From Desulfobacterales bacterium (lineage in GTDB: Bacteria > Desulfobacterota > Desulfobacteria > Desulfobacterales > Desulfosalsimonadaceae), in the NCBI GenBank assembly GCA_029933295.1, contig JAOZOL010000177.1, forward strand, positions 1-5,561: DNA of 5,561 nt, given 5' to 3'. Both the position numbers and the translations under genes were made by a program. Below are positions 1 to 5,561 of this stretch, piece after piece (position 1 is the first letter of the stretch; each line of letters opens with the position of its first letter). The notes below the pieces were generated by a model. It was not told where the DNA came from, made no database searches, and saw only the letters and a program-made list of their open reading frames with translations.

Positions 1-359
1 AGGGGTCGGGCCACAGTAACATATTGAAAAGTTGAGAAAAGACATCTAAAAATACCAGTATTTCGGTCTTAATCGATCAATTTTTATGCAAAAACTGGCC
101 GATTGAGATATGGTGGTTATCCTATAAAAATGTGTTTCCGGAATCCAAATTATTAGCTTTGCCATATGGCGTCATCGCTTCCCGACTCCAGCCCCCGCTA
201 TTTCACCATATCAATTATATTAAGTCGTACCACAGAGTTCACGGAGAAAAGAGTTTATCTGTCTATCTCCGTGATCTCTGTGTTCTCAAGTGAGCATTGC
301 GAACGGGTGGTTTAAATATTTTTTGTAACTGACTGAGTAGTTACGAATTTTTTTCCAAT
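1..359. other. Gene-free left flank with repeat remnants
   Basis: I see no credible reading frame or RNA gene in these 359 bases. The stretch is AT-rich and holds a strong 17-bp inverted repeat (231-282, listed separately), a perfect 10-bp palindrome GCCATATGGC at 161-170, and a loose inverted pair in which GATATGGTG (107-115) faces CACCATATC (204-212). The first bases, AGGGGTCGGGCC, resemble the edge of the REP-like palindromes often found near IS200-like (RAYT) transposases. The window stops there, so this cannot be tested. The stretch probably collects dispersed-repeat debris downstream of the tRNA gene. This is inference. Confidence 0.5.
231..282. repeat. Imperfect inverted repeat (CACAGAG...CTCTGTG type)
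   Basis: The arm CACAGAGTTCACGGAGA (231-247) is matched by TCTCCGTGATCTCTGTG (266-282). Their reverse complements agree at 16 of 17 positions, with an 18-nt loop between them. Such CACAGAG/CTCTGTG palindromes are, to my knowledge, common dispersed intergenic repeats in many Desulfobacterota and other environmental genomes. There is no U-tract after either arm, so a terminator role is not supported. Function is unknown; it could be a non-autonomous mobile repeat or a transcript-stabilising hairpin. Confidence 0.7.
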
Positions 360-396
360 AAAAAAGGGAGTCTGCAATAATTGCTAACTCCCTTTT
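360..396 (-). terminator. Rho-independent terminator of tRNA-Leu
   Basis: Read on the minus strand, a 10-bp perfect stem (AAAAGGGAGT, 387-396, with ACTCCCTTTT, 362-371) encloses a 2x2 internal mismatch and a further 4-bp stem GCAA/TTGC with a 3-nt loop. The arm runs into six Us (365-360). It begins 9 nt after the CCA end of the tRNA gene, the expected position for its terminator. The A/T-rich stem flanks could also give some termination of plus-strand transcription. Confidence 0.85.
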
Positions 397-404
397 ATTA
401 CTGG

Positions 405-491
405 TGGTGCCGGAGGCGAGACTTGAACTCGCACACCATTGCTGGCGGAGGATTTTGAGTCCTCTGCGTCTACCAATTCCACCACTCCGGC
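405..491 (-). tRNA. tRNA-Leu, anticodon CAA
   Basis: This 87-nt gene folds as a class II tRNA. The acceptor stem is GCCGGAG (491-485) paired with CTCCGGC (415-409), followed by discriminator A (408) and an encoded CCA (407-405). The D-arm region contains the typical AATTGGTAGACGC. The anticodon stem GAGGA/TCCTC holds the loop CTCAAAA, giving anticodon CAA (457-455), which reads the leucine codon UUG. The long variable arm is a 4-bp stem GCCA/TGGT with a GCAA loop, as expected for tRNA-Leu. The T-arm is GCGAG-TTCAAGT-CTCGC. No second copy of its 3' end is visible in the window, so there is no sign of an integrated element using it as an attachment site. Confidence 0.97.
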
Positions 492-522
492 ACGATATGT
501 TACTTTTGTTTCAAACCTGTTT

Positions 523-551
523 CGTTTACCATTTTTTTTAAAGTCGGGCAA
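523..551 (-). promoter_or_regulatory. Possible promoter of tRNA-Leu
   Basis: On the minus strand TTGCCC (551-546) is followed after 17 bp by TAAACG (528-523). This would start transcription about 25 nt upstream of the mature tRNA 5' end. The -35 box is fair, but the -10 box is poor beyond its first two bases and is only rescued by a preceding TGG. The stretch between the tRNA and the ATPase stop (492-625) holds no gene. This is a tentative call. Confidence 0.3.
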
Positions 552-625
552 GGGAATTTTTACCACCGCGTTATCCTGTTATGCAAACAACCAGAAAACA
601 ATTAGCAATGGCTTAAAACAAACCG

Positions 626-1774
626 TTATTTTGAATAAGGCAATATGCGGTGTATGGATTCAAGGGGTATGACGGAAATTTTGTCATCGAGTTCGTATTC
701 CTGATGCCCCGGGTAAACCACCCACAAATGGTCCAGGCCCAGATCTTGAATAGCGATTTGCATGGAACGGGTGCGGCCCGGTGCATCCGCATATTTGAAC
801 TCAAAACCGAAGCGCCTGCCTCTGACCACCACCAACAAATCCAGTTCCGCGCCGGCATGTGTTGCCCAAAAATAAACATCCCTGGTTTCAACAGTTTCAA
901 TCACATGTTCGAGCGCAAATCCCTCCCACGATGCACCAAGCTTGGGATGGCCCAGCAGATCTGTCATAGTGAACAAATGAAGTAGCGCATGCATAATGCC
1001 ACTGTCGCGGATATATATCTTCGGGGCTTTAACCTGCCGCTTTCGAATATTTTCGAACCAGGGAGGAAGGACTCTTATCATATAAGCACCTGACATAATG
1101 TCCAGATATCGCCGGGCCGTGTTCTCCGAAGTGCCGAGAGACCTTGCAAACTGTGCAGCGTTCCATATCTGACCATGATAGTGTGCGACCATAGTCCAGA
1201 ATCTTTTGAGAGTTTCAGAAGGAATCGTGATGCCCAGTTGGGGGATGTCCCGTTCGAGAAAGGTACGCATAAAGTCTTCCCGCCATTTGACGCTGGTGAT
1301 CCCGTCAGGTGCCAGAAAAGATCTCGGGAACCCTCCGCGTATCCAGAGAACGTTAATCTGTTTTGCACCGACTTCTCTCAGATTAAAGCCGGACAGATCG
1401 ATAAAACCGATACGCCCGGCAAGAGATTCGGATGCTCCCTTAACCAGTTTGGGTGAAGCAGACCCGAGCAGAAGAAATCTTGCCCGGTTTTCAGGCCGGT
1501 CGACCAGAACCCTCAGCAGTTCAAACAGTTCCGGCCGTCTCTGAATCTCATCGATGATCACCAGACCTGAAAGTTTTTCAAGTGTTGTCATGGGAGCGGA
1601 AAGCCGGCGAATGTCAACAGGGTTCTCAAGGTCAAAATAGGTGCAGGGTTCGCGTTCTGCAAACATTCTCGACAGCGTGGTTTTTCCGCATTGCCGGGGA
1701 CCGAGAAGGGCTGCTATCGGATGAATACGAATGGCCTCAGTAATCCGGTTGAGTGCATCGGGTCGTGGAATCAT
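626..1774 (-). CDS. AAA_14/DUF4143 family ATPase
   Basis: A 382-residue protein of the widespread bacterial and archaeal ATP-binding family with an N-terminal AAA_14 domain and a C-terminal DUF4143 domain; the length is normal for the family. Visible motifs are a Walker A loop GPRQCGKTT (25-33, K31), a Walker B strand LVIIDE (71-76, D75 and E76) and a sensor-like LLLGSAS (101-107). A probable winged-helix segment lies around 204-237 (NAAQFARSLGTSENTARRYL). A nuclease-like signature follows, with E310, D312 and the FEFK at 324-327, which recalls a PD-(D/E)XK fold. The cellular role of the family is not established; members are often solitary, patchily distributed genes. ATG at 1774 is the first usable start, because an in-frame TGA (1789-1787) lies four codons upstream. 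There is no Shine-Dalgarno sequence, and the promoter predicts a leaderless mRNA. The gene is intact and stands alone between the tRNA and the housekeeping operon. No terminator is obvious after it. Confidence 0.9.
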   Translation of the reverse strand: MIPRPDALNRITEAIRIHPIAALLGPRQCGKTTLSRMFAEREPCTYFDLENPVDIRRLSAPMTTLEKLSGLVIIDEIQRRPELFELLRVLVDRPENRARFLLLGSASPKLVKGASESLAGRIGFIDLSGFNLREVGAKQINVLWIRGGFPRSFLAPDGITSVKWREDFMRTFLERDIPQLGITIPSETLKRFWTMVAHYHGQIWNAAQFARSLGTSENTARRYLDIMSGAYMIRVLPPWFENIRKRQVKAPKIYIRDSGIMHALLHLFTMTDLLGHPKLGASWEGFALEHVIETVETRDVYFWATHAGAELDLLVVVRGRRFGFEFKYADAPGRTRSMQIAIQDLGLDHLWVVYPGHQEYELDDKISVIPLESIHRILPYSK

Positions 1775-1780
1775 GGATAG

Positions 1781-1808
1781 ATTATATCATTGAAAATCGT
1801 AATGTCAA
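1781..1808 (-). promoter_or_regulatory. Near-consensus sigma-70 promoter of the ATPase gene
   Basis: On the minus strand a perfect TTGACA (1808-1803) is followed after 16 bp by a perfect TATAAT (1786-1781). The -10 box is preceded by TGA, making it an extended -10. The predicted +1, about 7 nt after the -10 box, falls at 1774, the A of the ATG. The mRNA would therefore be leaderless, which fits the absence of a ribosome binding site. A promoter this strong probably needs repression; see the overlapping inverted repeat. Confidence 0.8.
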
Positions 1809-1829
1809 GTGAGGATTTTCAATGATATA
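1783..1829. repeat. 16-bp perfect inverted repeat around the ATPase promoter (probable operator)
   Basis: TATATCATTGAAAATC (1783-1798) is repeated as its exact reverse complement at 1814-1829, with a 15-nt spacer that contains the -35 box. One arm covers the -10 box and most of the promoter spacer; the other lies just upstream of the -35 box. This geometry is typical of an operator bound by a dimeric repressor, possibly the ATPase itself through its winged-helix segment. That autoregulation is inference. A hairpin role in the mRNA is unlikely, since the repeat lies upstream of the predicted transcription start. Confidence 0.75.
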
Positions 1830-1885
1830 TGACTTCATGTTCGGAAAGTATTTGCGAGAATCATTATAAACTGTTTCAGAGTATT

Positions 1886-1910
1886 AAAAAAAATCGCTTA
1901 GGCGTATTTT
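1886..1910 (-). terminator. Weak candidate terminator of the ddl-purDE-tsaC operon
   Basis: Just after the small exported protein gene, and overlapping its TAA stop, the minus strand has a short hairpin. CGC/GCG surrounds a CTAA loop, with A/T pairs further out beyond a 2x2 mismatch, and eight Us follow (1893-1886). The U-tract is good but the stem is weak, so termination may be partial. Its position at the end of the co-directional gene series supports the call. Confidence 0.4.
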
Positions 1911-2304
1911 ATGGAATCACTTTAAAATTAACGGCGTCTTTTTTATTGCCCTCAATAAACAGGACCGCCTGAAAAATTCCGGTTCCCAGGCTTTCCCAGA
2001 TCCAGATCTTGCTTTTGAATGAGGGAATATAATCTTCTAATTTAAACACTTCCTTTTTGGTTGAAGCATCGAATATTTTAACTGTTACAAAATGTCTGCC
2101 ATAACCCTTGACAATGATGGCAAGTTTTTCATCAGCGGTGAATACTTCCGTTGGTTGAAAACGGCTTCTTTTCAAGTCTATAATGCGATATGTACAAATC
2201 CCTTTCGCATCAGGAGACTTATTTGCATTGTTAAGAGATTCTCCATCTGCAATGCAGACACAAAAACAAAATAAGACTAAAAATAGCACCGATTTTTTTA
2301 TCAT
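1909..2304 (-). CDS. Small exported protein of unknown function
   Basis: A 131-residue protein that I do not recognise. It starts with MIKKSVLFLVLFCFCVCIADG, a clear Sec signal peptide: two lysines, a hydrophobic core at about 5-18, and probable cleavage near A19-G21. No standard lipobox is present, so secretion to the periplasm or outside is more likely than lipidation. The mature part of about 110 residues alternates short hydrophobic and polar stretches (EKLAIIVKGYG, HFVTVKIFD, GIFQAVLFIEG, AVNFKVI). That pattern suggests an all-beta, Ig-like sandwich. I chose ATG 2304 over an upstream TTG at 2391, because the longer form would overlap tsaC and bury the signal peptide. The ribosome site is weak (AGG well upstream). 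It lies 55 bp after tsaC on the same strand and is more AT-rich than the other operon genes, so it may be a later addition. Confidence 0.72.
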   Translation of the reverse strand: MIKKSVLFLVLFCFCVCIADGESLNNANKSPDAKGICTYRIIDLKRSRFQPTEVFTADEKLAIIVKGYGRHFVTVKIFDASTKKEVFKLEDYIPSFKSKIWIWESLGTGIFQAVLFIEGNKKDAVNFKVIP

Positions 2305-2359
2305 TTTATTTGCTGCTGCCTGAATATTTCTGCTAATAAAAATAGAGACAAACAAATAA

Positions 2360-2998
2360 TTACCTTCCGAACACCGCCTGGCGTGAAACAACCCCTTCTC
2401 TTAAAATTGTCGGTGGAAAAGTGGTCACATCAATGACCGTTGAACCGATTCCTCCCCTTAATGATCCTGAATCAAGGATTAAATTCATTTGACCAATCAT
2501 ATCAGACGGCAAATCCGTGATCCGGTGGCATCCCTTACTGCCGGAAAAATTGGCACTGGTTCCCGTAACTGGAACATCCAAAAATTGGAGCAGTTTTACC
2601 GCAACCGGGTGCTCCGGCACACGAATGCCGATTTTACCGGTCCCGGCGGTTAAATTTGACGGCACCTGATCGTCGGCCTTAAAGACAATGGTCATTCGGC
2701 CCGGCCAGAATTTTTCCATTAACACCTCGGCCGACGGCGGTATTTCCGAAACCAGAGACCGCACTGCAGAAATTGAATCCACCAGTATAGAAATCGGTTT
2801 TGATGCCAAACGTTTTTTTATGGAAAAGACACGATCCACGGCCTTTGGATTTAAAGCGTCCGCACCGATGCCATAGAGTGTCCGGGTAGGAAATATAATA
2901 ATCCCCCCGGCTTTAATGATACGAGCCGCTTTTTCAATCAACGATTCATCCGGAAGAACCGGATCAATTTTACGGATGCCGGCAAATACGGGCTTCAT
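2360..2998 (-). CDS. tsaC: Threonylcarbamoyl-AMP synthase (YrdC/Sua5 family)
   Basis: A 212-residue cytoplasmic enzyme that makes threonylcarbamoyl-AMP from threonine, bicarbonate and ATP. This is the first step of the t6A modification at position 37 of ANN-decoding tRNAs. The YrdC domain fills the protein. Visible are the strand-loop GGIIIFPTRTLYGIGADA (31-48), the basic KKRLASKP (61-68), FWPGRMTIVF (97-106), IGIRVPEHP (123-131), the nucleotide-site GTSANFSGS (146-154) and the C-terminal GSTVIDV...ILREG (185-202). Length matches the short TsaC/YrdC type without a Sua5 domain. The ATG overlaps the stop of the purD-purE frame by 4 nt (ATGA) and has no good ribosome site of its own, so translation is probably coupled. 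The related YciO subgroup is possible, but the motif set fits TsaC. Confidence 0.92.
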   Translation of the reverse strand: MKPVFAGIRKIDPVLPDESLIEKAARIIKAGGIIIFPTRTLYGIGADALNPKAVDRVFSIKKRLASKPISILVDSISAVRSLVSEIPPSAEVLMEKFWPGRMTIVFKADDQVPSNLTAGTGKIGIRVPEHPVAVKLLQFLDVPVTGTSANFSGSKGCHRITDLPSDMIGQMNLILDSGSLRGGIGSTVIDVTTFPPTILREGVVSRQAVFGR

Positions 2999-4761
2999 AC
3001 GCTGAACTGCTTGGCTTTTTGCTCAACCTTATCCGCCATTTCCTGTTTAAACGCTTTTAATAGATTTTTTAATTTTGGATCAATCGTTGATAGAATCTGG
3101 GCCGCAAAAATTCCGGCATTTCGCGCGCCGGATTTTCCTATGGCCATGGTGGCCACGGGAACCCCAGGCGGCATCTGAACCGTTGAAAGAAGGGCATCCA
3201 TTCCGTTTAATGCTGAAGAATCGATGGGAACACCGATAATCGGCAATATGGTGTGCCCGGCCAGCGCACCGGCAAGGTGAGCCGCATGACCGGCACCGGC
3301 AATAATCACCTTCACCCCTTTTTTCTGTGCGTTCACAACAAAATCAGCCGCTCTTTTCGGCGTTCGGTGGGCCGATGCCACGGTTATTTCATAGGGAATT
3401 CCGAATTTTTTTAACATGGCAACAGATTCCTTCATAACTCCGTAATCCGAATCACTCCCCATGACAATGCCCACCTGCGGTGGTGTTGCAAGCCGTTTGA
3501 TTGCTTTTTGCCCGATATCTTTCCGATGATACGCGCCGTTCCATTTTATTTTTGATACTGCCAGGTATGCCCGGGAAATGGCCTTTTCAATTGTGTCGCC
3601 CAGTGCGGTAACGCCGAGTACCCTTCCGCCGTTTGCAACTATCCTGCCTTTTTTTTCTGCGGTTCCGGAATGAAATACCACAACATCTTTCATTCGTTTT
3701 GTATTATTAAAGCCTGAAATCGGCATCCCTTTTTTATACGATCCGGGATATCCTTTGGATGCCATCACCACACATACCGAGGGACGCGGATCGATTTCAA
3801 GAGCGTATTCATTTAAGCGTTCCTCAACCACCGCTTCCATGATGGGAACAATGTCTGATTTCAAACGTATCAACAGGGGCTGGGCTTCCGGATCTCCAAA
3901 CCGGGCGTTAAATTCAACCACATTGACCTGATCCCGGTCAATCATCAAGCCCGCATACAATACGCCTTTATACGGACGCCCCTCCGCTGCCATGGCCTTA
4001 ACGGTCGGAACCATGACCTTTTCCATAATTTTTTCATGCATGGCGGCATCAACCACCGGTGCCGGGGAATACGCGCCCATGCCGCCGGTATTCGGGCCCT
4101 CGTCATTATCAAAGATGGTTTTATGGTCCTGGGAAGAGGGCAGGGGAAGCACATGTTTTCCATCCGTAAATGCGATAAAGGATGCTTCTTCGCCAACAAG
4201 ACACTCCTCAATCAACACTTTTTTGCCGGCATCCCCGAACGCTTTATCTTTTAAAATCATTTTAAGAGCAGCGGATGCCTCTTTTTTTGTCTTGCAAACC
4301 AGCACCCCTTTGCCGGCCGCCAGGCCGTCCGCTTTAACAACAATGGGAACATCCATTTTCTTGATATACGCCTCGGCCTGATCAAGGCGGGTAAAAGACC
4401 GGCCCCCGGCTGTGGGAATACCGTATTTCAGCATTATCTTTTTAGCAAAAGATTTGCTGGCTTCTATTTCAGCCGCTTTTTGTGACGGGCCGAATATTTT
4501 GAGGCCCTTTCTTTCAAAAAGGTCAACAATCCCTTTTGACAGCGGAGCTTCCGGCCCGACAACGGTTAAATCAATTGTCTTTTTTTGCGCAAATTCGACC
4601 AGCTTTTCAATATTACCCGCATCAATGGGAACACATTCGGCCACATCCGCGATACCCGCATTACCCGGTGCGCAAAATATCTTTTTGACTTTTCGGCTTT
4701 TTGCAATTTTCCAGGCAAGGGTATGTTCTCTTCCTCCACTGCCAATAATCAGAATTTTCAT
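2995..4761 (-). CDS. purD-purE: Fused phosphoribosylamine--glycine ligase / N5-CAIR mutase (PurD-PurE)
   Basis: A 588-residue two-enzyme protein of de novo purine synthesis. Residues 1-424 form a complete PurD, which joins phosphoribosylamine and glycine using ATP to give GAR. They include the N-domain start MKILIIGSGGREH, the ATP-grasp segments PIVVKADGLAAGKGV (139-153), GPNTGGMGAYSP (222-233) and VVEFNARFGDPEAQ (281-294, metal ligands E283 and N285), and the C-domain end YHRKDIGQKAIKRL (411-424). After about four residues (ATPP) a complete class I PurE follows, with GIVMGSDSD (431-439), ASAHRTP (462-468), AGHAAHLAGAL (490-500) and ALNGMDALLSTVQMPPGVPVAT (517-538). PurE converts N5-CAIR to CAIR. 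No start codon lies at the junction (near 3489-3475), so PurE cannot be made separately at a normal length. ATG 4761 is chosen because AAGGA sits 8 nt upstream; a TTG at 4779 would add six residues and overlap ddl. The gene begins 14 bp after the ddl stop. Confidence 0.95.
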   Translation of the reverse strand: MKILIIGSGGREHTLAWKIAKSRKVKKIFCAPGNAGIADVAECVPIDAGNIEKLVEFAQKKTIDLTVVGPEAPLSKGIVDLFERKGLKIFGPSQKAAEIEASKSFAKKIMLKYGIPTAGGRSFTRLDQAEAYIKKMDVPIVVKADGLAAGKGVLVCKTKKEASAALKMILKDKAFGDAGKKVLIEECLVGEEASFIAFTDGKHVLPLPSSQDHKTIFDNDEGPNTGGMGAYSPAPVVDAAMHEKIMEKVMVPTVKAMAAEGRPYKGVLYAGLMIDRDQVNVVEFNARFGDPEAQPLLIRLKSDIVPIMEAVVEERLNEYALEIDPRPSVCVVMASKGYPGSYKKGMPISGFNNTKRMKDVVVFHSGTAEKKGRIVANGGRVLGVTALGDTIEKAISRAYLAVSKIKWNGAYHRKDIGQKAIKRLATPPQVGIVMGSDSDYGVMKESVAMLKKFGIPYEITVASAHRTPKRAADFVVNAQKKGVKVIIAGAGHAAHLAGALAGHTILPIIGVPIDSSALNGMDALLSTVQMPPGVPVATMAIGKSGARNAGIFAAQILSTIDPKLKNLLKAFKQEMADKVEQKAKQFSV

Positions 4762-4775
4762 AAATCGTTTCCTTT

Positions 4776-5561
4776 TCAATGCTGTTCCAGTCCCAGCTCA
4801 ATCAACCGATCCAGAAGCCGGCCAAAATCCATTCCCGCAGTCCGGGCAGCCAGTGGCAAAAGGCTTTCCGGTGTCATTCCCGGAATAGTATTGGTCTCAA
4901 GAACATAAATTTTATTTTTTCTGATAATCATATCCGTTCGGCTGCAGCCTTTGCAAAAAAGTGCGTTATGGGCTTTTTGTGCAAGCTGCCGGGCTTTTTC
5001 CGACAGGTCTTCATTTATTCGCGCCGGACAGATTTCCGCAGTTTCGCCGGCCGTATATTTTGCCGTGTAATCAAAAAAATCATAATTTTTTTTGGGGACA
5101 ATTTCAACAATCGGCAGGGCCTGCAGCCGGTTGTTGCCGATGACACCGCCGGTTATTTCAGTCCCGGCAATATATTCTTCCAGCAAAATCGTATCATCCT
5201 GTTCAAACGCTTTCACAAATGCTTTCGACAGGGCATCGGACTTGCGGCAAATTGTCATTCCGATACTGGAACCACCGCTGACCGGTTTTACCACGATGGG
5301 CAAGTCAAGCCGTTGGATGCAGGCTGCCTCATCAATGGTTTCATTTGTTTTAAAGCTCATGTATGCGGGGACCGGTATGTCGGCTTGTTCATAGAGGCGT
5401 TTTGATGCCAGCTTATTCATGGCCACTGAACTCGCCAACGTCCCGGCGCATTGATACGGAATGCTGAGCAAATCAAGAAAGCCTTGAACCGTCCCATCCT
5501 CTCCATTGGTACCGTGAAGAATCACAAGCGCTAAATCAATCTTTGGCGCGTCTGCCAAAAG
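4776..5561 (-). CDS. ddl: D-alanine--D-alanine ligase, 5' end outside the window
   Basis: ATP-dependent cytoplasmic ligase that forms D-Ala-D-Ala for peptidoglycan precursors. The visible 261 codons run open through the right edge. The first recognisable motif, ALVILHGTNGEDGTVQG (residues 10-26 of the MADAPK-numbered part), normally lies about 60 residues into Ddl, so roughly 50-60 N-terminal residues are missing from view. The TTG at 5558 is internal, not a start. ATP-grasp motifs follow: LPIVVKPVSGGSSIGMT (86-102), ILLEEYIAGTEITGGVIGN (124-142), the omega-loop region YDFFDYTAKY (159-168) and the metal and substrate site CSRTDM...YVLETNTIPGMTPESLLP (205-235, likely ligands D209, E221 and N223). 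The tyrosine in FFDYTAKY is kept, which favours D-Ala over D-lactate as the second substrate. It heads the visible part of an operon with purD-purE and tsaC. Confidence 0.93.
   Translation of the reverse strand, partial: LLADAPKIDLALVILHGTNGEDGTVQGFLDLLSIPYQCAGTLASSVAMNKLASKRLYEQADIPVPAYMSFKTNETIDEAACIQRLDLPIVVKPVSGGSSIGMTICRKSDALSKAFVKAFEQDDTILLEEYIAGTEITGGVIGNNRLQALPIVEIVPKKNYDFFDYTAKYTAGETAEICPARINEDLSEKARQLAQKAHNALFCKGCSRTDMIIRKNKIYVLETNTIPGMTPESLLPLAARTAGMDFGRLLDRLIELGLEQH

Noticed and set aside
1..15. AGGGGTCGGGCCACA as a REP/RAYT element end
   Set aside because: It resembles such ends, but it is cut by the window edge, has no partner arm in view and no transposase nearby, so it is not called as a feature.
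405..430. tRNA-Leu 3' end as an integration site
   Set aside because: No second copy of the 3' segment is present in the window and there is no integrase, so nothing supports an attached element here.
384..672. Open frames on both strands across the tRNA-Leu gene
   Set aside because: They are read through a well-folded tRNA, have no family resemblance and no ribosome site.
2305..2359. Internal promoter before the small exported protein gene
   Set aside because: Only a weak TTGTCT-17 bp-AATATT pair is present in AT-rich DNA; it is not distinguishable from chance.
2305..2391. A TTG start at 2391 for the small exported protein
   Set aside because: It would overlap the end of tsaC and place about 29 residues in front of a clear signal peptide.
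4762..4779. A TTG start at 4779 that would lengthen PurD-PurE by six residues
   Set aside because: It overlaps the ddl stop, adds a basic MKRKRF absent from PurD proteins, and has no ribosome site, whereas ATG 4761 has AAGGA at 8 nt and the canonical MKILIIGSGGREH start.
3992..5405. Several plus-strand open frames of 60-208 codons opposite purD-purE and ddl
   Set aside because: They lie antisense to strongly recognisable enzymes and their translations resemble no protein family; they are shadows.

Overview
The window reads as a chromosomal segment of an anaerobic Gram-negative bacterium, most likely from the former Deltaproteobacteria (Desulfobacterota, Desulfobacterales-like). That placement is an inference from the protein flavour, the moderate GC content and the CACAGAG-type inverted repeat near the left end; no rRNA or other phylogenetic marker is present. 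Every gene I can support lies on the minus strand, so transcription runs from the right end towards the left.

Right half (about 1886-5561): a compact housekeeping operon. It starts with the 3' part of ddl (D-alanine--D-alanine ligase), whose N-terminus lies beyond the right edge. After 14 bp comes a single long reading frame joining PurD (GAR synthetase) to PurE (N5-CAIR mutase). This overlaps by 4 nt (ATGA) a short YrdC/Sua5-type threonylcarbamoyl-AMP synthase. Last, 55 bp further on, is a small exported protein of unknown function, followed by a weak hairpin with an 8-U run. The operon combines peptidoglycan precursor synthesis, purine synthesis and tRNA t6A modification.

Middle (626-1830): a monocistronic gene for an AAA_14/DUF4143 ATPase with a degenerate nuclease-like C-terminus. 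Its control region is striking. A near-perfect sigma-70 promoter (TTGACA, 16 bp, TGA-TATAAT) sits inside a 16-bp perfect inverted repeat, and the predicted transcription start falls on the ATG itself, so the mRNA is probably leaderless.

Left part (1-500): a tRNA-Leu(CAA) gene with encoded CCA and its own intrinsic terminator, then about 360 bp with no gene. That stretch holds a 17-bp inverted repeat (16 of 17 matches) and some weaker palindromic elements that look like remnants of dispersed repeats.

The points most worth a second look are the PurD-PurE fusion, the palindrome-enclosed leaderless promoter of the ATPase, and the unrecognised exported protein. I see no phage, CRISPR or defence island, and no clearly new multi-gene system.
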